NCBI RefSeq assembly: GCF_000166135.1
Contig: NC_014666.1
Coordinates: 8,308,001-8,372,000 of the forward strand
DNA length: 64,000 nucleotides
Source of the DNA: Pseudofrankia inefficax
GTDB taxonomy: Bacteria; Actinomycetota; Actinomycetes; Frankiales; Frankiaceae
Reading direction: 5' to 3'
The notes beneath the pieces are model-generated. The model was not told the DNA's origin. It saw only the letters and a list, made by a program, of their open reading frames with translations, and did not search any database. This document shows positions 32,124 through 40,946 of this stretch, in pieces; the stretch's first letter is position 1; every line of letters begins with the position of its first letter. Made by a program: the position numbers and the translations under genes.

Positions 32124-33671
32124 GTGTGGCCTCGTCCGAGGGTCCGGCGGCCCTGGGTACGGTCGGCTGCGTACCTGGGGATACGCGTCGAAGGGGATGC
32201 CACCGGTACTGGACGGCGCTACCGTCGGCTGGTGGACGGACCGTGGTTTCGACGGAACCTTCGGTATCTGCTGATCGATCTGCTGACAGCCGCCGCGTTC
32301 ACCACCGTGTTCCTGGTCAGCGCGACCAAATGGGGCGGAACACAGCCCGCGCCGCACCAGCCCGTCGACGCTTTCGCGTACGGACTGCTGATCGGGATCG
32401 CGGCAATCCTGCTGATCCGCCGCTGGGCCCCGCGTCCGGCCCTGGTCGTCGAGGCCGCGCTCGTCGGGATCTTCCTCGGGGTCGGGTATCCGGAAGGGCC
32501 GTACTTCATCGCGATGGCGATCGTCGGCCTCACCGTCGGGCGGACCAGCGGGCGCCGCGAGGCCGCCTGGGCCGCCATCTGCGCCACCTGCCTCGTCGCC
32601 GCGGGCAACGTGGCGAGCTTCGATCGCGGGCATGCCGGCGGAGGCTGGGACCTGTTCGCCGGGTTCGCCGCGTCGCTGCTGGTCGGGGCCGCCCCCGTCG
32701 TCGTGGGGGCACTCATCCAGGAGCACCGGAGCTGGCGGGTGACTGCCGAGGGCGAGGCGCACGCCCGCCTGATCGACGCCGAGCGGCTCCGGATGGCCCG
32801 GGAGGTGCACGACGTCGTCGGACACAGTCTTTCGATCATCTCGCTGCAGGCCGGCGTCGCGTTGCACGTCCTGGACCGGCGGCCCGAGCAGGCGCAGCTC
32901 TCGCTGGAGGCGATCCGCCGGACCTCCATCGAGGCGCTCGACGAGCTGCGCGCCACCCTCGCCCTGACCCGCGCCGGCCAGTCCGAGGCGGTCCCGCCGG
33001 TCGGCGAGTCGAGCACCGACGCGCCGGTGGCCGGCGAACTGGTGGCTCGGGAGCCGGTCGCCGGTGCTGCCGGTACTGCCGGTGACGCGGCGACGGCGGC
33101 CGGCAAGGCTGGCTGGCACCTCGACCGTGTGGCGCCGCCCGACTCCCGGCCGCCGGTCGTAGCGACAGGGGCACCATCGGCAGAGCGGACCCCGTTGACG
33201 GGGCTCGGCCGGCTGCCAGGGCTGCTCTCGGAGGTGCGGCTGTGCGGTGTGCTCGTCGACGCCGCGACCAGCGGGCCGCTGGACCGGCTCCCGGCCGACG
33301 TCGACCTCGCCGCGTACAGGATCGTGCAGGAGTCGCTGACCAACGTGCTGCGGCACGCGCGCGGAGCCCGGGTCGCGGTCCGGGTGTGCGCCGAGGACGC
33401 CCGAGTGACGATCGACGTCACCAACCTCCCGGAACGGCCGCTGGCGGACACCGCGCCGGTCAGCCCGACCCCCTACGGCCACGGGCTGACCGGGCTGCGG
33501 GAGCGGGCCATGGAGCTGGGCGGCGAGCTGGCCGCCGGTCCGCACGGCGCGGGCGGCTGGCAGGTGAGCGCCCGGCTGCCTCTGCCACGCGGCGGGCCCG
33601 GCGGCAGAACGGGCACCATGAGCCAGGCAGGCAACTACGGCCGAAACGCGGCCAGCGGAGGGTCTCGTTGA
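32124..33671 (+). CDS. Sensor histidine kinase (NarL/DesK type)
   Basis: This 515-residue frame begins at GTG 32124. A later GTG at 32232 ([13 protein letters not shown]) is an equally plausible start, because the first 36 residues are not typical. About five membrane helices ([16 protein letters not shown] to [14 protein letters not shown]) are followed by HisKA_3, with the phosphorylated His in [16 protein letters not shown]. An inserted Ala/Gly/Pro-rich stretch of about 80 residues lies between the dimerisation helices and the ATPase domain (N box [30 protein letters not shown]). The response regulator gene overlaps its stop. The signal sensed is unknown. Confidence 0.92.
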   Translation: MWPRPRVRRPWVRSAAYLGIRVEGDATGTGRRYRRLVDGPWFRRNLRYLLIDLLTAAAFTTVFLVSATKWGGTQPAPHQPVDAFAYGLLIGIAAILLIRRWAPRPALVVEAALVGIFLGVGYPEGPYFIAMAIVGLTVGRTSGRREAAWAAICATCLVAAGNVASFDRGHAGGGWDLFAGFAASLLVGAAPVVVGALIQEHRSWRVTAEGEAHARLIDAERLRMAREVHDVVGHSLSIISLQAGVALHVLDRRPEQAQLSLEAIRRTSIEALDELRATLALTRAGQSEAVPPVGESSTDAPVAGELVAREPVAGAAGTAGDAATAAGKAGWHLDRVAPPDSRPPVVATGAPSAERTPLTGLGRLPGLLSEVRLCGVLVDAATSGPLDRLPADVDLAAYRIVQESLTNVLRHARGARVAVRVCAEDARVTIDVTNLPERPLADTAPVSPTPYGHGLTGLRERAMELGGELAAGPHGAGGWQVSARLPLPRGGPGGRTGTMSQAGNYGRNAASGGSR

Positions 33672-34312
33672 TCAGAGTCGTGGTGGCCGACGACCAGCCG
33701 TTGATCAGGCTGGGGCTGCGCGTGCTGGTCGAGACGGAGGAGGACCTGGAGCTCGTCGGCGAGGCGGAGGACGGCCGGACCGCCGTCGAGCTGGTCCGCC
33801 GGACCCGGCCCGACGTCGTCCTGCTCGACATCCGGATGCCCGTGCTGGATGGTCTCGCCGCCCTGCGGGAGATCACCGCAGACCCGGCGCTGCACGGCAC
33901 CCGGGTAGTCATGGTCACCACGTTCGAGCTGGACGAGTACGTTTTCGAAGCACTACGCGGCGGTGCCTCCGGGTTCGTGCTCAAGGACAGCGAGCCGGCC
34001 GACCTGCTGCGCGCGATCCGGGTCGTCGCGGCCGGCGAGTCGCTGCTGTCGCCAGCCGTCACCCGGCGGGTCATCGAGGCGTTCGCCCGCCGCCCGGTCG
34101 GGCCTGGCGCGCCGGACCTCGACGGCCTCACCGACCGCGAACGCGAGGTGATGGGCCTCGTCGGTCACGGCCTGTCCAACGACGAGATCGCCGCCCGCCT
34201 CGTGATCAGCCCGGCGACCGCCCGCACCCACGTCAGCCGCGTCATGGTCAAGCTCGGCGCCCGCGACCGCGCCCAACTGGCCGTGCTGGCCAACCAGGCC
34301 GGGCTCGTTTAG
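33668..34312 (+). CDS. NarL/LuxR-type response regulator, partner of the adjacent kinase
   Basis: A TTG start at 33668 overlaps the kinase stop (TTGA) and has GGAGGG just upstream. The product of about 214 residues has a receiver domain ([10 protein letters not shown], phospho-acceptor in [10 protein letters not shown], Lys in FVLKDSEP) and a LuxR HTH ([21 protein letters not shown] and [21 protein letters not shown]). Reading the frame further upstream gives only an artefact over the kinase. It forms a standard two-component pair with the upstream gene, translationally coupled. The downstream genes are 210 bp away. Confidence 0.94.
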   Translation: MIRVVVADDQPLIRLGLRVLVETEEDLELVGEAEDGRTAVELVRRTRPDVVLLDIRMPVLDGLAALREITADPALHGTRVVMVTTFELDEYVFEALRGGASGFVLKDSEPADLLRAIRVVAAGESLLSPAVTRRVIEAFARRPVGPGAPDLDGLTDREREVMGLVGHGLSNDEIAARLVISPATARTHVSRVMVKLGARDRAQLAVLANQAGLV

Positions 34313-34522
34313 GGCGGGAACGGCCGGCCCCCGATCTCCCAGACCGGCTTCGCCGCTCCGGCAGGGACCCTGGGCCGCTACCGCAGGGCCGGGCCGGGGC
34401 CCGGGGCGTAGGGGGCTACGGCGGGCGGCGTACCGAAGGTGCCGTCGGTGGGGGGACGACGCGACGGGTCGGCGGCCAGCAGGCTGATCGTCATGAGGTC
34501 ACCGAGGAACGGAGACGGACTC

Positions 34523-34942
34523 ATGACGTCGTCGACGAGGCCCTACGTACGCCGGCCCTGGATCGCGCGGGCGGTCGGCGACCGGCTGGCGCCGCGGTTC
34601 CGCCCGGCGCTGGTGCGCCGGCTGTCGGTACCTGGCCGGGTCACCGGGAGGTGGCGCACGACCCCGGTCGCGGTGCTCGACCACGGGGGCGCGTCCTACC
34701 TGGTGGCGGCGTTCGGCGTGACGGACTGGGCCCTGGACCTGCGCGCCTCCGGCCGGGGCCGGCTGACCCGTGCGGACGGTCGCGCCAGCTTCGAGATCAT
34801 CGCCACTGAGGTGCCCGTGACGGAACGCGGCCCGGTGCTGGCGGCCTACCGGACGTCCTTCGGCTCGGCGCCCGGCGTCGCCGGCGCCTTCCGCGCGCTG
34901 CCCGACCCGGCCGACCACCCGACCTTCCGGATCACTCCGTGA
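34523..34942 (+). CDS. DDN-like (F420-dependent) nitroreductase-family protein
   Basis: The ATG at 34523 (MTSSTRPYVRRPW), with GGAGACGG upstream, gives about 139 residues. The split-barrel fold of the deazaflavin-dependent nitroreductase (DDN) family is indicated by TGRWRTTPVAVLDHGGASYLV, DWALDLRASGRG and the C-terminal Pro-rich PDPADHPTFRI. Members bind F420 and reduce quinones or nitro compounds, but many are uncharacterised. Its stop overlaps the start of the ABC ATPase gene (GTGA), so it is part of that operon. Confidence 0.85.
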   Translation: MTSSTRPYVRRPWIARAVGDRLAPRFRPALVRRLSVPGRVTGRWRTTPVAVLDHGGASYLVAAFGVTDWALDLRASGRGRLTRADGRASFEIIATEVPVTERGPVLAAYRTSFGSAPGVAGAFRALPDPADHPTFRITP

Positions 34943-36213
34943 CGGCGGTCCGCGGCGCGAGGCCTGTGCTGGAGCAGTTCGCCGACCGTGACGAGCAACC
35001 GCGTGACGAGCAAGCGCCTGACGGGCCGGTGGCCGTCGACGTGCGGGGACTGTCGAAGAGGTACGGGCGCCGGACCGTCGTCCGCGATCTCGATCTTCGG
35101 ATTCCGGCCGGAGCGGTCGCCGGGTTCATCGGCCCGAACGGCGCAGGCAAGACGACGACGCTGCGGATGCTGCTCGGCCTGGTACGGCCGACCGCCGGGG
35201 CCGGTACGGTGCTCGGCCAGCCCCTCGGCGAGCCGGCGCGTTACCTGCCCCGGATCGGCGCGCTGATCGAGAGCCCGGCGCTGTACCCACGGCTGTCGGC
35301 CCGCCGCAATCTGGAGGCGATGGCGATCCTGGCGGGGCTCGACCGGGCCCAGGTGGAGCCGGTGCTGGCCGAGGTGGGCCTCGCCGAGCGGGCCGGCGAC
35401 GAGGTGCGGGCCTACTCGCTGGGCATGAAACAGCGGCTGGCGATCGCTGCCGCGCTGCTCGGCGACCCGGAGCTGCTGGTGCTCGACGAGCCGACGAACG
35501 GCCTGGACCCGATGGGCATCCGGCTGATGCGCGACCTGATCCGAGGGCTCGCGGTCCGCGGCGGCGAGGGCAGGGCCGGAGAGGCCGGAGCCGGAGCCCG
35601 GGGCGAAGCCGGTGCTGGAGCAGGGGTCGGGGCCGGAGCTGGGATCGGAGCCGGGGTCGAGGTCGCGACCGGAGCCGGGACCGCGGCCGGGAGCGGCGGC
35701 GGGGTCGGCGCCGCGACCCGAGCCGCGGCGACGGGCGCCGACCGCGTGCCCGCGCGGCGGCGGACGATCGTCGTCTCCTCGCACCTGCTCGCCGAGGTGG
35801 AGCAGATCTGCGACTGGATCATCGTCGTCGACCGGGGCGCACTGGCCTACCAGGGGCCGCCCGACGGGTTGTTGGCCACCGGTCGGCAGCGGGTGGCGCT
35901 GCGACCCGAGCGGCCGGCGGACGTCGGCATGCTCGCGGACCTCGCCGCCGGGCTCGGCTTCGCCGTCGAGCGGGACGGAGATCGCGTGCTCGCCACCCTG
36001 GTCGCGCGGCCGGTCGGGGGAGGCGCGGGCGGCGCCGCCGATCGCGCGGAGCCGTCACGGGCACCGCTCGCCGAGCTGAACCGCGCCGCGCACGCACGGG
36101 GCATCGCCCTTGTGGAGATCGCGCCGGCCCGAGTGACGTTGGAAGAGCGCTACACGGGCCTGGTCGCGGCCGGCGCCTCCGCTAGCCAGGCCATTACGGG
36201 AGATCGAGCATGA
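34939..36213 (+). CDS. ABC transporter ATP-binding protein with Gly/Ala-rich insert before the H-loop
   Basis: This 424-residue protein has Walker A GPNGAGKT (65-72), signature YSLGMKQR (159-166), Walker B LLVLDEPTNGLD (179-190) and H-loop SSHLLAEVE (His282). Between helix RDLIRGLAVR and strand RRTIVVSSH sits an insert of about 65 residues made almost only of Gly, Ala, Glu, Val and Arg (208-273). Normal members have only a few residues here. A C-terminal domain of the CcmA/BcrA type follows, itself holding a Gly-rich patch. It overlaps the DDN-like gene upstream and the permease gene downstream by 4 bp each. Confidence 0.92.
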   Translation: MTAVRGARPVLEQFADRDEQPRDEQAPDGPVAVDVRGLSKRYGRRTVVRDLDLRIPAGAVAGFIGPNGAGKTTTLRMLLGLVRPTAGAGTVLGQPLGEPARYLPRIGALIESPALYPRLSARRNLEAMAILAGLDRAQVEPVLAEVGLAERAGDEVRAYSLGMKQRLAIAAALLGDPELLVLDEPTNGLDPMGIRLMRDLIRGLAVRGGEGRAGEAGAGARGEAGAGAGVGAGAGIGAGVEVATGAGTAAGSGGGVGAATRAAATGADRVPARRRTIVVSSHLLAEVEQICDWIIVVDRGALAYQGPPDGLLATGRQRVALRPERPADVGMLADLAAGLGFAVERDGDRVLATLVARPVGGGAGGAADRAEPSRAPLAELNRAAHARGIALVEIAPARVTLEERYTGLVAAGASASQAITGDRA

Positions 36214-37130
36214 AGTCTCAGGAAGACGCCCTACCCATCGGGGAACGAGACGCGCTCGGGACCAGGCGGCCAGCCCGGGACGGGCGGCCAGCCCGAGACA
36301 GAGAGCCGGCCCGGGACGGGCGGCTGGTGGCCATTGGGCGTAGCTATCGGTCCGAGGCCCGCAAGCTGCGGCGGCCGGGGACCTTTCTGGCCATGGGCGG
36401 CCTCGCGGCGCTGGCGGTGCTGTCCAGCGTGCTCAGCTTCGCGCTCGCCAAGAACGGCGGGTTGGGAGCCGCGCGGATGCCCGAGGTCAGCGTGCCGACG
36501 TTGCAGGCACTCGCGACTCCCGGCGGGATACTGCTTGGGTTCCGGGTCGGTTCGACGTTCACCGGCCTGTTGCTGATGGTGCTGTGCGCGGCGACCATGG
36601 CGACCGAGTACGGCCAGGGCACGATCAGGATGATCTTCATGCGCGAGCCACGCCGGCTGTCCTGGCTCGCGGGCCGGATGGGCGCGGTGCTGTCGCTGCT
36701 CGCCGTGGCGCTTGTTGGGGCCTTCGTCCTCAGCGCGGCCACGGCCGTCCTGATGGCGCAGATCCGGGGCGTGCCGACCGGCCAGTGGTGGACGGCCGTG
36801 GCACTGCGCGAGGCCGGCAAGAACTACCTGAACGTCCTCGTCGCCACCACATTCTTCGCCATCACGGGGACAGCGCTCGGCCTGTTGATCCGATCGACGA
36901 CCGCGGCCGTGCTGATCGGCGTCGCCTGGATGTTCCCGTTGGAGCACATCATCCAGCAGGCCTGGCTGAACGGCGTCAAATGGCTACCGGGCCTGGTGTT
37001 CAGCGACATCGGCACGGGAGGCAACCTCATCTCCGGCTACCGGGGACCGCTGCTGCTCGGCGCCGCCTACGCCGTGGCATTCGCCGCCATCGCCGCCATC
37101 AGCCTCGCCCGACGCGACGTCACAGCCTGA
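36210..37130 (+). CDS. ABC-2 type transporter permease
   Basis: This 306-residue protein starts in an ATGA overlap with the ATPase. A hydrophilic N-terminus contains RPARDGRPARDREPARDG repeats, followed by six predicted membrane helices (FLAMGGLAALAVLSSVL; LMVLCAATMATEYGQGTIRM as a cytoplasmic motif; LLAVALVGAFVLSA; and the C-terminal LLGAAYAVAFAAIAAISLA). The ATEYGQGTIR motif is typical of ABC-2 permeases. The last coding bases are the first unit of a tandem repeat that continues past the stop. The substrate is unknown. Confidence 0.88.
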   Translation: MKSQEDALPIGERDALGTRRPARDGRPARDREPARDGRLVAIGRSYRSEARKLRRPGTFLAMGGLAALAVLSSVLSFALAKNGGLGAARMPEVSVPTLQALATPGGILLGFRVGSTFTGLLLMVLCAATMATEYGQGTIRMIFMREPRRLSWLAGRMGAVLSLLAVALVGAFVLSAATAVLMAQIRGVPTGQWWTAVALREAGKNYLNVLVATTFFAITGTALGLLIRSTTAAVLIGVAWMFPLEHIIQQAWLNGVKWLPGLVFSDIGTGGNLISGYRGPLLLGAAYAVAFAAIAAISLARRDVTA

Positions 37131-37244
37131 GCGGCGCGACGCCATGGTCTGAGGCTCGACGCCACGGCTAAACGACGCGGCGCGACGGCCTGAACGACGC
37201 GACGCCACAGCCTGAGCGGCTCGGCGCGACGGCCTGAGCGGCTC
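37111..37244 (+). repeat. Degenerate tandem repeats running out of the permease gene
   Basis: Units beginning GACGC or GACGG start at 37111, 37138, 37158, 37184, 37201 and 37228. Several contain GCCTGAgCGGCtC or GACGCCACaGCC. The first unit includes the last codons and the stop of the permease, and the others lie outside the gene. Unit length varies from 17 to 27 bp, so the array is eroded. Confidence 0.6.
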
Positions 37245-37858
37245 GACGGGACGCCGCTGCCGCCTGGTGGACCACGTTGACCACGCTGCGACTCGACCCC
37301 GGCGCGGTCCCTCCTGATCCGAGGCGCCGACTTGCCTGCGCAGACGCCGATCATTCGGCCAGCCGGCCAAGCCGCCGCAGCTTGATCGAAAACCGCGAAG
37401 GAATAAAGAGGACAAATTCGGGCGCCGAACGCCGCTTTGCCTGCGCCACGAGTGATCAAGGCGTCCCCCTACCCCGCGAGACGTCCTTGATCATTGGATG
37501 CGCAGGGGGAACTGGCGTGCCGGCCACCAGGTGGTTATCAGGTCGCCGTCGATCCCCGCGCCGTCCCGGGCGATGCCACGGGCCAAGCAACCCTACGGAC
37601 CGGGCGGCGCCATGAGCCGGGCGGCGCTACGGACCGCGCGACCGTAGGGACCGGGCGACGCCACGGGCCCGGCGGCGCTGCGTCGCGGGCTGAACACGCG
37701 ACGCCAGGGGCGCTGAGGCCCGAGGCGGCCGAGTCCAGCGCGACGCCGCCCGGGCAGCGTCGGACAGCAGGGAAGCGTGAGACAGCGCTGGCCAGCGCCG
37801 TCAGATCTTAAGAAGCGGAGAAAACCCTGCCGCGCCGGTTCGCCGGCGTGGAAGGCGG
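37245..37858. other. Non-coding stretch with an imperfect palindrome and GC-rich repeats
   Basis: No conserved gene is seen in these 614 bp. TGATCAAGGCGTC (37453-37465) and GACGTCCTTGATCA (37480-37493) form a stem with one bulge and a 14-base loop. A further CTTGATC lies at 37381. From about 37590 to 37720, loosely repeated units of the type GGGCGGCGCCATGAGCC and GGGCGACGCCACGGGCC continue the repeat style of the upstream array. The GTG at 37859 starts the next gene. Confidence 0.45.
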
Positions 37859-38575
37859 GTGTTCACTGAGAACGTGGTCGAAGGCTCGCCGGTGGGGCGC
37901 CGGGTGGTGCTCGCGGTGGCCGCACTCGGCGCGGCCGGGGTCGCCGTCGGCTCCGTCGTCCAGCGGGCACTGGACAACGCCGTCGCGCCGCTGCGGGCCC
38001 GCGACACGACCGGCCTCACCAACCTGATCCCCGGCGACGGATTCCAGATCTACACGGTGACCTCGTCGGTGCCGCATCTGTCCGCGGCCACCTACCAGCT
38101 CAAGGTCCACGGCCTGGTGAACGAGCCGGCCACGCTGACGCTCGCGGACCTGGAGGCGATGAAGCAGACGGAGCTCACCCGTGACTTCCAGTGCGTGACC
38201 GGCTGGCGGGTCGGTGGCGTGCACTGGTCCGGCGTGAAGCTCGCCGATCTGCTCGAACGGGTCGGCGTGCATTCGACGGCCCGAGCGGTGACGTTCCGCT
38301 CGTTCGACGGGTTCTACGACGAGAGCCTGACGCTGGAGGAGGCCCGCCGGCCGGACGTCCTGGTTGCCCTGCGCATGCTGAACGGCCCGGTCAGCTACGA
38401 CCATGGTGGTCCGGTCCGGCTGTATGTGGCGCCGATGTACGGCTACAAGTCGATCAAATGGCTGGGCGAGATCGAGGTCGTCGACCAGGTCGCTCCCGGC
38501 TGGTGGGAGCGGCGCGGCTACGACGTCGAGGCCTGGATCGGCCAGTCCAACGGCCGCAGCGACAGGCCGGTCTGA
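37859..38575 (+). CDS. Molybdopterin-dependent oxidoreductase, sulfite-oxidase/MsrP fold
   Basis: This 238-residue protein has a short N-terminal region with GRR and one hydrophobic stretch (VVLAVAALGAAGVAVGSVV), a possible Tat signal or membrane anchor. The Moco-binding core has the ligand Cys in RDFQCVTGWRVGGVHWSG and the family motifs FRSFDGFYDESLTLEEA and LYVAPMYGYKSIKWLGEIE. It probably reduces or oxidises a small substrate outside the membrane; MsrP repairs methionine sulfoxide, but the substrate here is not assigned. The next gene, 2 bp away, encodes a b-type cytochrome that is the likely electron partner. Confidence 0.9.
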   Translation: MFTENVVEGSPVGRRVVLAVAALGAAGVAVGSVVQRALDNAVAPLRARDTTGLTNLIPGDGFQIYTVTSSVPHLSAATYQLKVHGLVNEPATLTLADLEAMKQTELTRDFQCVTGWRVGGVHWSGVKLADLLERVGVHSTARAVTFRSFDGFYDESLTLEEARRPDVLVALRMLNGPVSYDHGGPVRLYVAPMYGYKSIKWLGEIEVVDQVAPGWWERRGYDVEAWIGQSNGRSDRPV

Positions 38576-38577
38576 CC

Positions 38578-39384
38578 GTGTCCATCGGCGAGTACCTGCG
38601 AAACCCCCCGGCAAGCCGCGGCGGCGACATTCGGCGCTTCGGGCCCGCGACCCGCTGGGTGCACCGGACGACCGGGTTGTTGTTCGGTGTCTGCCTGGCC
38701 ACGGCCGCGATCCTCTATCTGCCGGCGTTGGCGCTCCTCTTCGGCCGTCGCCCGCTGATCATGTCGATTCACCTGTACTGCGGCCTGGCGCTGCCGGTTC
38801 CGGCGCTGCTCGGCTGGCTCACCCGGGGCTTCCGCCGCGACACCACCGAGCTCAACCGCTTCACCGCCCCCGATGGCGCGTGGCTGCGGGCCCGGCTGCT
38901 GCCCTTCAGCGAGGAGCGCCGGGCGCGCCAGGCGGGGCCGGCTTGGGCCAGGTCGGGCACTCCATCGTCAACCGCTCGGCGAGGCGCGGGTGGTCACGAC
39001 CAGGGCCCGCTCACGGTCGGCGGGAAGTTCAACGCGGGCCAGAAGCTGTACGCGGCCGTCGTCGCCGGATCGATCCTGGTGTTTCTCGGGACCGGCCTGG
39101 TGATGTACCTCGGCCAGGATCTCCACATCCCGGACCGGTACCGCACCGGGGCCTCCTTCGTGCACGACCTTCTCGCCTTCGGCATCTTCTTCACCGTCTG
39201 CGGCCACCTCTGGATGGCTTCCCGCGACCCGGTCGCCCGCGCCGGCATGCGCACCGGCTACGTCCCCCGCTGGTGGGCCAGGACCGAACACCCGCACTGG
39301 GCCGCCCTCGCGCCCGAGGACCTGGATGACGACGTCCCACTGGCCTCGAACGGCGCCGATCAGGATTCGACCGCGCTGCCCTAG
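38578..39384 (+). CDS. Membrane b-type cytochrome (cytochrome b561/FdnI-like)
   Basis: The GTG at 38578, two bases after the oxidoreductase stop, gives about 268 residues with four membrane helices. Heme-ligand candidate histidines lie in RWVHRTTG, MSIHLYCG, SFVHDLL and CGHLWMA. A basic loop of about 70 residues connects helices two and three. The protein likely passes electrons from the quinol pool to the molybdopterin enzyme, in the manner of MsrQ or FdnI but from a different family than MsrQ (inference). Its stop shares CTAG with the convergent GNAT gene. Confidence 0.87.
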   Translation: MSIGEYLRNPPASRGGDIRRFGPATRWVHRTTGLLFGVCLATAAILYLPALALLFGRRPLIMSIHLYCGLALPVPALLGWLTRGFRRDTTELNRFTAPDGAWLRARLLPFSEERRARQAGPAWARSGTPSSTARRGAGGHDQGPLTVGGKFNAGQKLYAAVVAGSILVFLGTGLVMYLGQDLHIPDRYRTGASFVHDLLAFGIFFTVCGHLWMASRDPVARAGMRTGYVPRWWARTEHPHWAALAPEDLDDDVPLASNGADQDSTALP

Positions 39385-39905
39385 TCCCGGCGGGGCCGGT
39401 ACGTCTTGTACGGGAGGAAACGGTGCATGACGTACAGGTCGACGTCGCCGTTCCAGGGGTGGCGGAAGGCTGACGGCAGCGTGCCGATCACCCGGAAGGC
39501 GAGCACCCGCCAGATCGCGACCATCCGGGTGTTGCCGGCGACCACCGCGGTGGACTGCATCGCCCGGTAGCCGAGCTCTGTCGCGTACTCGATCGCGGCC
39601 TCGGCCATCGCCCGGTCGGCTCCTTCGGCGGTCCGGTCCGGGTGGGCCATGAAGATCAGCTGCGCGACGTGGTCACCGAGCCCGGCGAGCGCCGGGGTGA
39701 TCTGCGCGGTCGCGACGATCCGCCCGTCACCCGCGTCGTCCTCCATCACCAGGACGACGGCGGGCTTCGGCAGCATCCACAGTTCCCGGGCGTCCGACTC
39801 CTGGGTGTCCGGGTGCCAGGTGTACAGCTCCCCGGCCGCGACCTGTGCGTGCCAGATAGGCCAGATTCCAGGCCAGTCATCGTCAGATGCCAGCCGTGTC
39901 TGCAC
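39381..39905 (-). CDS. GNAT-family N-acetyltransferase
   Basis: This 174-residue protein has the GNAT fold: N-terminal MQTRLASDDDWPGIWPIWHAQ, a central strand (GRIVATAQITPAL), the acetyl-CoA region (AQLIFMAHPDRTAEGADRAMAEAAIEYATELGYRAM in pieces) and C-terminal strand RVIGTLPSAFRHPW. The usual Q/RxxGxG/A loop is replaced by a DRTAEGADRAM stretch, so the match to the consensus is loose. The acceptor is unknown. It converges on the cytochrome gene with overlapping stops. Confidence 0.85.
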   Translation of the reverse strand: MQTRLASDDDWPGIWPIWHAQVAAGELYTWHPDTQESDARELWMLPKPAVVLVMEDDAGDGRIVATAQITPALAGLGDHVAQLIFMAHPDRTAEGADRAMAEAAIEYATELGYRAMQSTAVVAGNTRMVAIWRVLAFRVIGTLPSAFRHPWNGDVDLYVMHRFLPYKTYRPRRD

Positions 39906-40096
39906 CCACCCGATCCTGCCCGTCCGTCAACCCCCCGGGGGAAAAATCCGGGCACGGGTACTCCTGCACCCCACCAATCTCGCCCGTCAAGGCCCACCAA
40001 CCACACCAGGCGACGGCTGCGCCACCTACCGTAGTCAACGGGCGGACGAAATCCGCGCCGCGGCCGATCGGCCCGACCCCTCCGTGCGGCCATCCT

Positions 40097-40176
40097 CTTG
40101 ATCGCCGCTTCGGCCCTTCAGTGGTCGCGTTCCGCGCGCCATCACGACCACACGAGGGTCAAACCCGGCGATCAAG
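40097..40176. repeat. REP-type palindromic element, copy 2
   Basis: This 80-bp element is bounded by a perfect 11-bp inverted repeat, CTTGATCGCCG...CGGCGATCAAG. It shares the interior blocks CAGTGGTCGCG, CACGACCAC and CGAGGGTCAAA with copies 1 and 3. It lies in the 411-bp divergent region between the GNAT and PadR genes, upstream of the PadR promoter. Confidence 0.7.
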
Positions 40177-40219
40177 GCGGCACTGCGGCGCAGGCGGTGA
40201 TGCGGTCCGCGATGGGGTG

Positions 40220-40281
40220 TTGACGGGACTAGCTAACGGATGTACATAACCGTTATGCAGATCTACCTAACCGTTATGCAG
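40220..40281 (+). promoter_or_regulatory. Promoter and operator-like repeats before the PadR operon
   Basis: TTGACG (40220-40225) and TACATA (40243-40248) are spaced 17 bp apart and fit a sigma-70 type promoter. TAACCGTTATGCAG occurs twice, at 40247-40260 and 40268-40281, exactly 21 bp apart (two helical turns). TAACGG at 40234-40239 is inverted relative to CCGTTA, adding dyad symmetry. The repeats overlap and follow the -10 region, as expected for autoregulation by the PadR protein encoded next. Confidence 0.6.
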
Positions 40282-40316
40282 GCGGCCCGCCCCGCCGTCC
40301 CGAACCACAAGGCGCC

Positions 40317-40943
40317 GTGAGGTACCTGATGCTCGCCCTGTTGGACCGGGGACCGGCCCATGGCTACGAGCTCAAGCGCGCACACGACGACCTGTTCGGC
40401 GACGTCGCTCCGCCGATCAACGTCGGGCAGATCTACGTGACCCTCACCCGGCTGGAGCGGGACGGCGCCGTCACGCACCACGTCGCGGAGGGCAGCGGGG
40501 GCCCGGACCGCAAGGTCTACGAGCTGACCGACACCGGCCGCAAGTCGCTGCGCGGCTGGCTGGAGGAGCCCAGCGATCTTCCGGTCGGCAAGAGCGACGT
40601 CGTGCAGCGGCTGGTCGCCGGGCTGATCTACGACGCCCACGCCGCCCGCGACGGTGAGCCGGCGAAGGCCGGGCCGGGCAGCGCCGCCCGCACGCTCGCC
40701 GCGCACCGGTCCCGCTGCCTGCGGGCGCTGCGGGCCCTCGCCGAGGCGGCACCCGTCCGGGACTCGCCCGCCGAGGACGACCTGATTCCCCAGCCGGCCG
40801 ACCCCGCGGCCCCGGCTGCCGCTCATTTCAGCGTCGCCGGCATTGGCGACCTGCTTCGCGACGCCTCCGTGCTGCACCTGGAGGCCGAGCTGCGCTGGCT
40901 CGACATCGTCGAGGCCCGCCTCGCCCAGTACGGGAGGACCTGA
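40317..40943 (+). CDS. PadR-family transcriptional regulator
   Basis: This 208-residue protein starts at GTG 40317. The winged helix (about residues 1-85) has the PadR pattern MRYLMLALLDRGPAHGYEL and VGQIYVTLTRLERDGAV, with a wing in VYELTDTGRKSL. The C-terminal region is helical and suited to dimerisation. It is the first gene of an operon with an ABC exporter (3 bp to the ATPase gene). It likely represses its own promoter and the exporter until an inducing compound, possibly a drug-like export substrate, binds (inference from this regulator-transporter arrangement). Confidence 0.93.
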   Translation: MRYLMLALLDRGPAHGYELKRAHDDLFGDVAPPINVGQIYVTLTRLERDGAVTHHVAEGSGGPDRKVYELTDTGRKSLRGWLEEPSDLPVGKSDVVQRLVAGLIYDAHAARDGEPAKAGPGSAARTLAAHRSRCLRALRALAEAAPVRDSPAEDDLIPQPADPAAPAAAHFSVAGIGDLLRDASVLHLEAELRWLDIVEARLAQYGRT

Positions 40944-40946
40944 TCC

